Source: Planctomycetaceae bacterium (GTDB lineage Bacteria > Planctomycetota > Phycisphaerae > Tepidisphaerales > Tepidisphaeraceae). From it: DNA of 43,925 nt. Where the stretch lies: assembly GCA_027487775.1 (NCBI GenBank), contig JAIYCY010000019.1, positions 1 to 43,925 on the forward strand. The letters run 5' to 3'. Below, one piece after another: positions 43,230 through 43,925 of the stretch; position 1 is the first letter of the stretch, and the number at the start of each line of letters is the position of its first letter. The notes beneath the pieces are model-generated. The model saw nothing but the letters and a program-made list of their open reading frames with translations. It had not been told where the DNA came from and searched no databases. Both the position numbers and the translations under genes were made by a program.

Positions 43230-43247
43230 GGCGGGGGTGGTGCGATG
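43230..43247 (+). repeat. 18-bp flanking direct repeat, right copy
   Basis: GGCGGGGGTGGTGCGATG, partner of 41073-41090. A third, more divergent copy starts near 43360 (GGCGGGGGTTGTGCG). Confidence 0.8.
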
Positions 43248-43275
43248 CGCATTGGATTTCACGGGCATCGGGGGC

Positions 43276-43323
43276 GGTGCGTTGCACGCACCCTACGGGC
43301 TGGTAGGGTGCATGGAATGCACC
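43276..43323. repeat. BIME-like pair of REP palindromes (GTAGGGTGC type)
   Basis: Hairpin 1 GGTGCG-TTGCA-CGCACC (43276-43292) and hairpin 2 GGTGCAT-GGA-ATGCACC (43307-43323) are joined by the perfect inverted repeat GCACCCTAC / GTAGGGTGC. This head-to-head order is typical of RAYT-mobilised REP pairs. Confidence 0.7.
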
Positions 43324-43429
43324 TTTGGCGGTGCGACGTTTGACGGGGTGATGGGGTGTGGCGGGGGTTGTGCGTTGCACGCGCTCTGCGGGTAGGAAAA
43401 TGGTGCGTTGCCAACATTACGCGTCAGCT

Positions 43430-43507
43430 GCGTAGGGTCCGGTGTATTCACCGGACCATTTCGCCAGCGACGCAACGACGGTCCGGTGCGTACACCGGAC
43501 CCTACGC
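43430..43507. repeat. BIME-like pair of REP palindromes (GGTCCGGTG type)
   Basis: Two hairpins, GGTCCGGTG-TATT-CACCGGACC (43436-43457) and GGTCCGGTG-CGTA-CACCGGACC (43480-43501), lie in inverted order. The whole element is closed by a perfect 15-bp inverted repeat, GCGTAGGGTCCGGTG (43430-43444) with its complement at 43493-43507. Confidence 0.8.
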
Positions 43508-43513
43508 ATCGCC

Positions 43514-43618
43514 CGCGCTTCGGTAGACACTCACCGCGCTTCGGTAGGCACTCACCGCGCTCTGGTAGACACTCACCGCGCTCTGGTAGACACTCACCGC
43601 GCTTCGGTAGACACTGAC
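43514..43618. repeat. Five tandem 21-bp repeats (minisatellite)
   Basis: Five units of 21 bp, starting CGCGCTTCGGTAGACACTCAC at 43514, with TTCGG/TCTGG variants and one G change in unit 2. They sit directly after the BIME and end in a GACACGTCAGT segment. The unit length being a multiple of 3 keeps a 7-residue frame open on the minus strand, but no protein family is seen there. Confidence 0.85.
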
Positions 43619-43675
43619 ACGTCAGTCCGCGAACATCCGCGATGCGTCGGCTGCACGCGAACGGTTGTTTTATCG

Positions 43676-43760
43676 GGGCGGGGGAGAGTGGGGTGTGGGG
43701 GATGGGGGATGGGGTGTGGGGGGAGAGTGGGGTGTGGAGGCTGGGGGATGGGGTGTGGGG
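43676..43760 (+). repeat. G-rich tract with quadruplex potential
   Basis: About 85 bp of almost pure G/T/A with at least ten runs of four or more G on the plus strand. Imperfect repeats of 'GGGGGATGGGGTGTGGGG' occur. It lies between the 21-bp array and the C-rich 42-bp array. Confidence 0.7.
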
Positions 43761-43799
43761 AAGAACTGCGCGGTGGTTCGTCCTATACATCATCGTCTT

Positions 43800-43925
43800 C
43801 TTCCCATACCCCATCCCCAAAACCCCATACCCTTTCCACGTCTTCCCATACCCCATCCCCAACACCCCATACCCTTTCCACGTCTTCCCAAACCCCATCC
43901 CCAAAACCCCATACCCTTTCCACGT
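43800..43925 (+). repeat. Three tandem 42-bp C-rich repeats, running to the window edge
   Basis: Units at 43800-43841, 43842-43883 and 43884-43925 are nearly identical (single-base changes). Each has the blocks CCCATACCCCATCCCC and CCCCATACCCTTTCCACGT. The last ends exactly at the window end, so the array probably continues. On the minus strand the unit encodes a 14-residue Gly/Tyr/Lys repeat, but I do not call a gene. Confidence 0.85.

Noticed and set aside
43514..43618. CRISPR array
   Set aside because: The repeats are directly adjacent without unique spacers, and no cas gene is present.
43293..43904. 203-codon minus-strand frame made of repeats
   Set aside because: It is an open frame created by 21-bp and 42-bp repeats (both multiples of 3), crossing palindromic elements; no start context and no family.

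Overview
The window looks like a chromosomal segment of a planctomycete, probably a Phycisphaerae-type lineage. The main evidence is two proteins with the N-terminal 'LExRxxLS' (LEPR-XLL) surface-protein motif, GC-rich DNA, very loose packing of the ribosomal protein operon, and an OPT-like DUF6785-type membrane protein. The phylum is an inference from gene content; no rRNA gene is present to confirm it.

Region 1 (1-1047) holds fabI, divergent from the 5' end of a delta-60 repeat (beta-propeller) protein that runs off the left edge. Region 2 (1.65-16.0 kb) is the S10-spc ribosomal protein cluster in canonical order: rpsJ, rplC, rplD, rplW, rplB, rpsS, rplV, rpsC, rplP, rpmC, rpsQ, rplN, rplX, rplE, rpsN, rpsH, rplF, rplR, rpsE, rplO, secY, map. 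rpmD (L30) and adk are missing, and the alpha-operon genes do not follow map. Spacers are about 60-390 bp and carry small tandem repeats, palindromes and hairpins. L5 and S5 have long N-terminal extensions.

Region 3 (16.1-19.4 kb) is a translationally coupled pair: a large OPT-like membrane protein and an M42-like metallopeptidase. Region 4 (19.4-23.8 kb, minus strand) has a DUF4920 protein, an isolated nuoC, an ECF sigma factor, a membrane anti-sigma candidate and a protein with STN-like modules, the last three in one transcription order. Region 5 (23.9-33.6 kb) has an OmpA/Pal-type lipoprotein, an AspT/YidE-family transporter, purE, a TMTC-like membrane protein with TPRs, a LEPR-XLL protein with malectin-like, Calx-beta and Kelch regions, DAHP synthase and a rhomboid protease. 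Region 6 (33.7-40.5 kb) has a hybrid sensor kinase, a LEPR-XLL protein with RTX-like calcium-binding repeats, a polytopic membrane protein, a YceI protein and murJ.

Region 7 (40.7-43.9 kb) is the most accessory part. One visibly AT-richer gene (41094-42992) encodes an ABC/SMC-type ATPase fused to a TOPRIM-like domain (OLD or fused-PARIS-like architecture). It sits between clusters of REP/BIME-like palindromes, a 110-bp direct repeat, a 21-bp minisatellite and a 42-bp repeat array. This is the best candidate for an uncharacterised defence element in the window.
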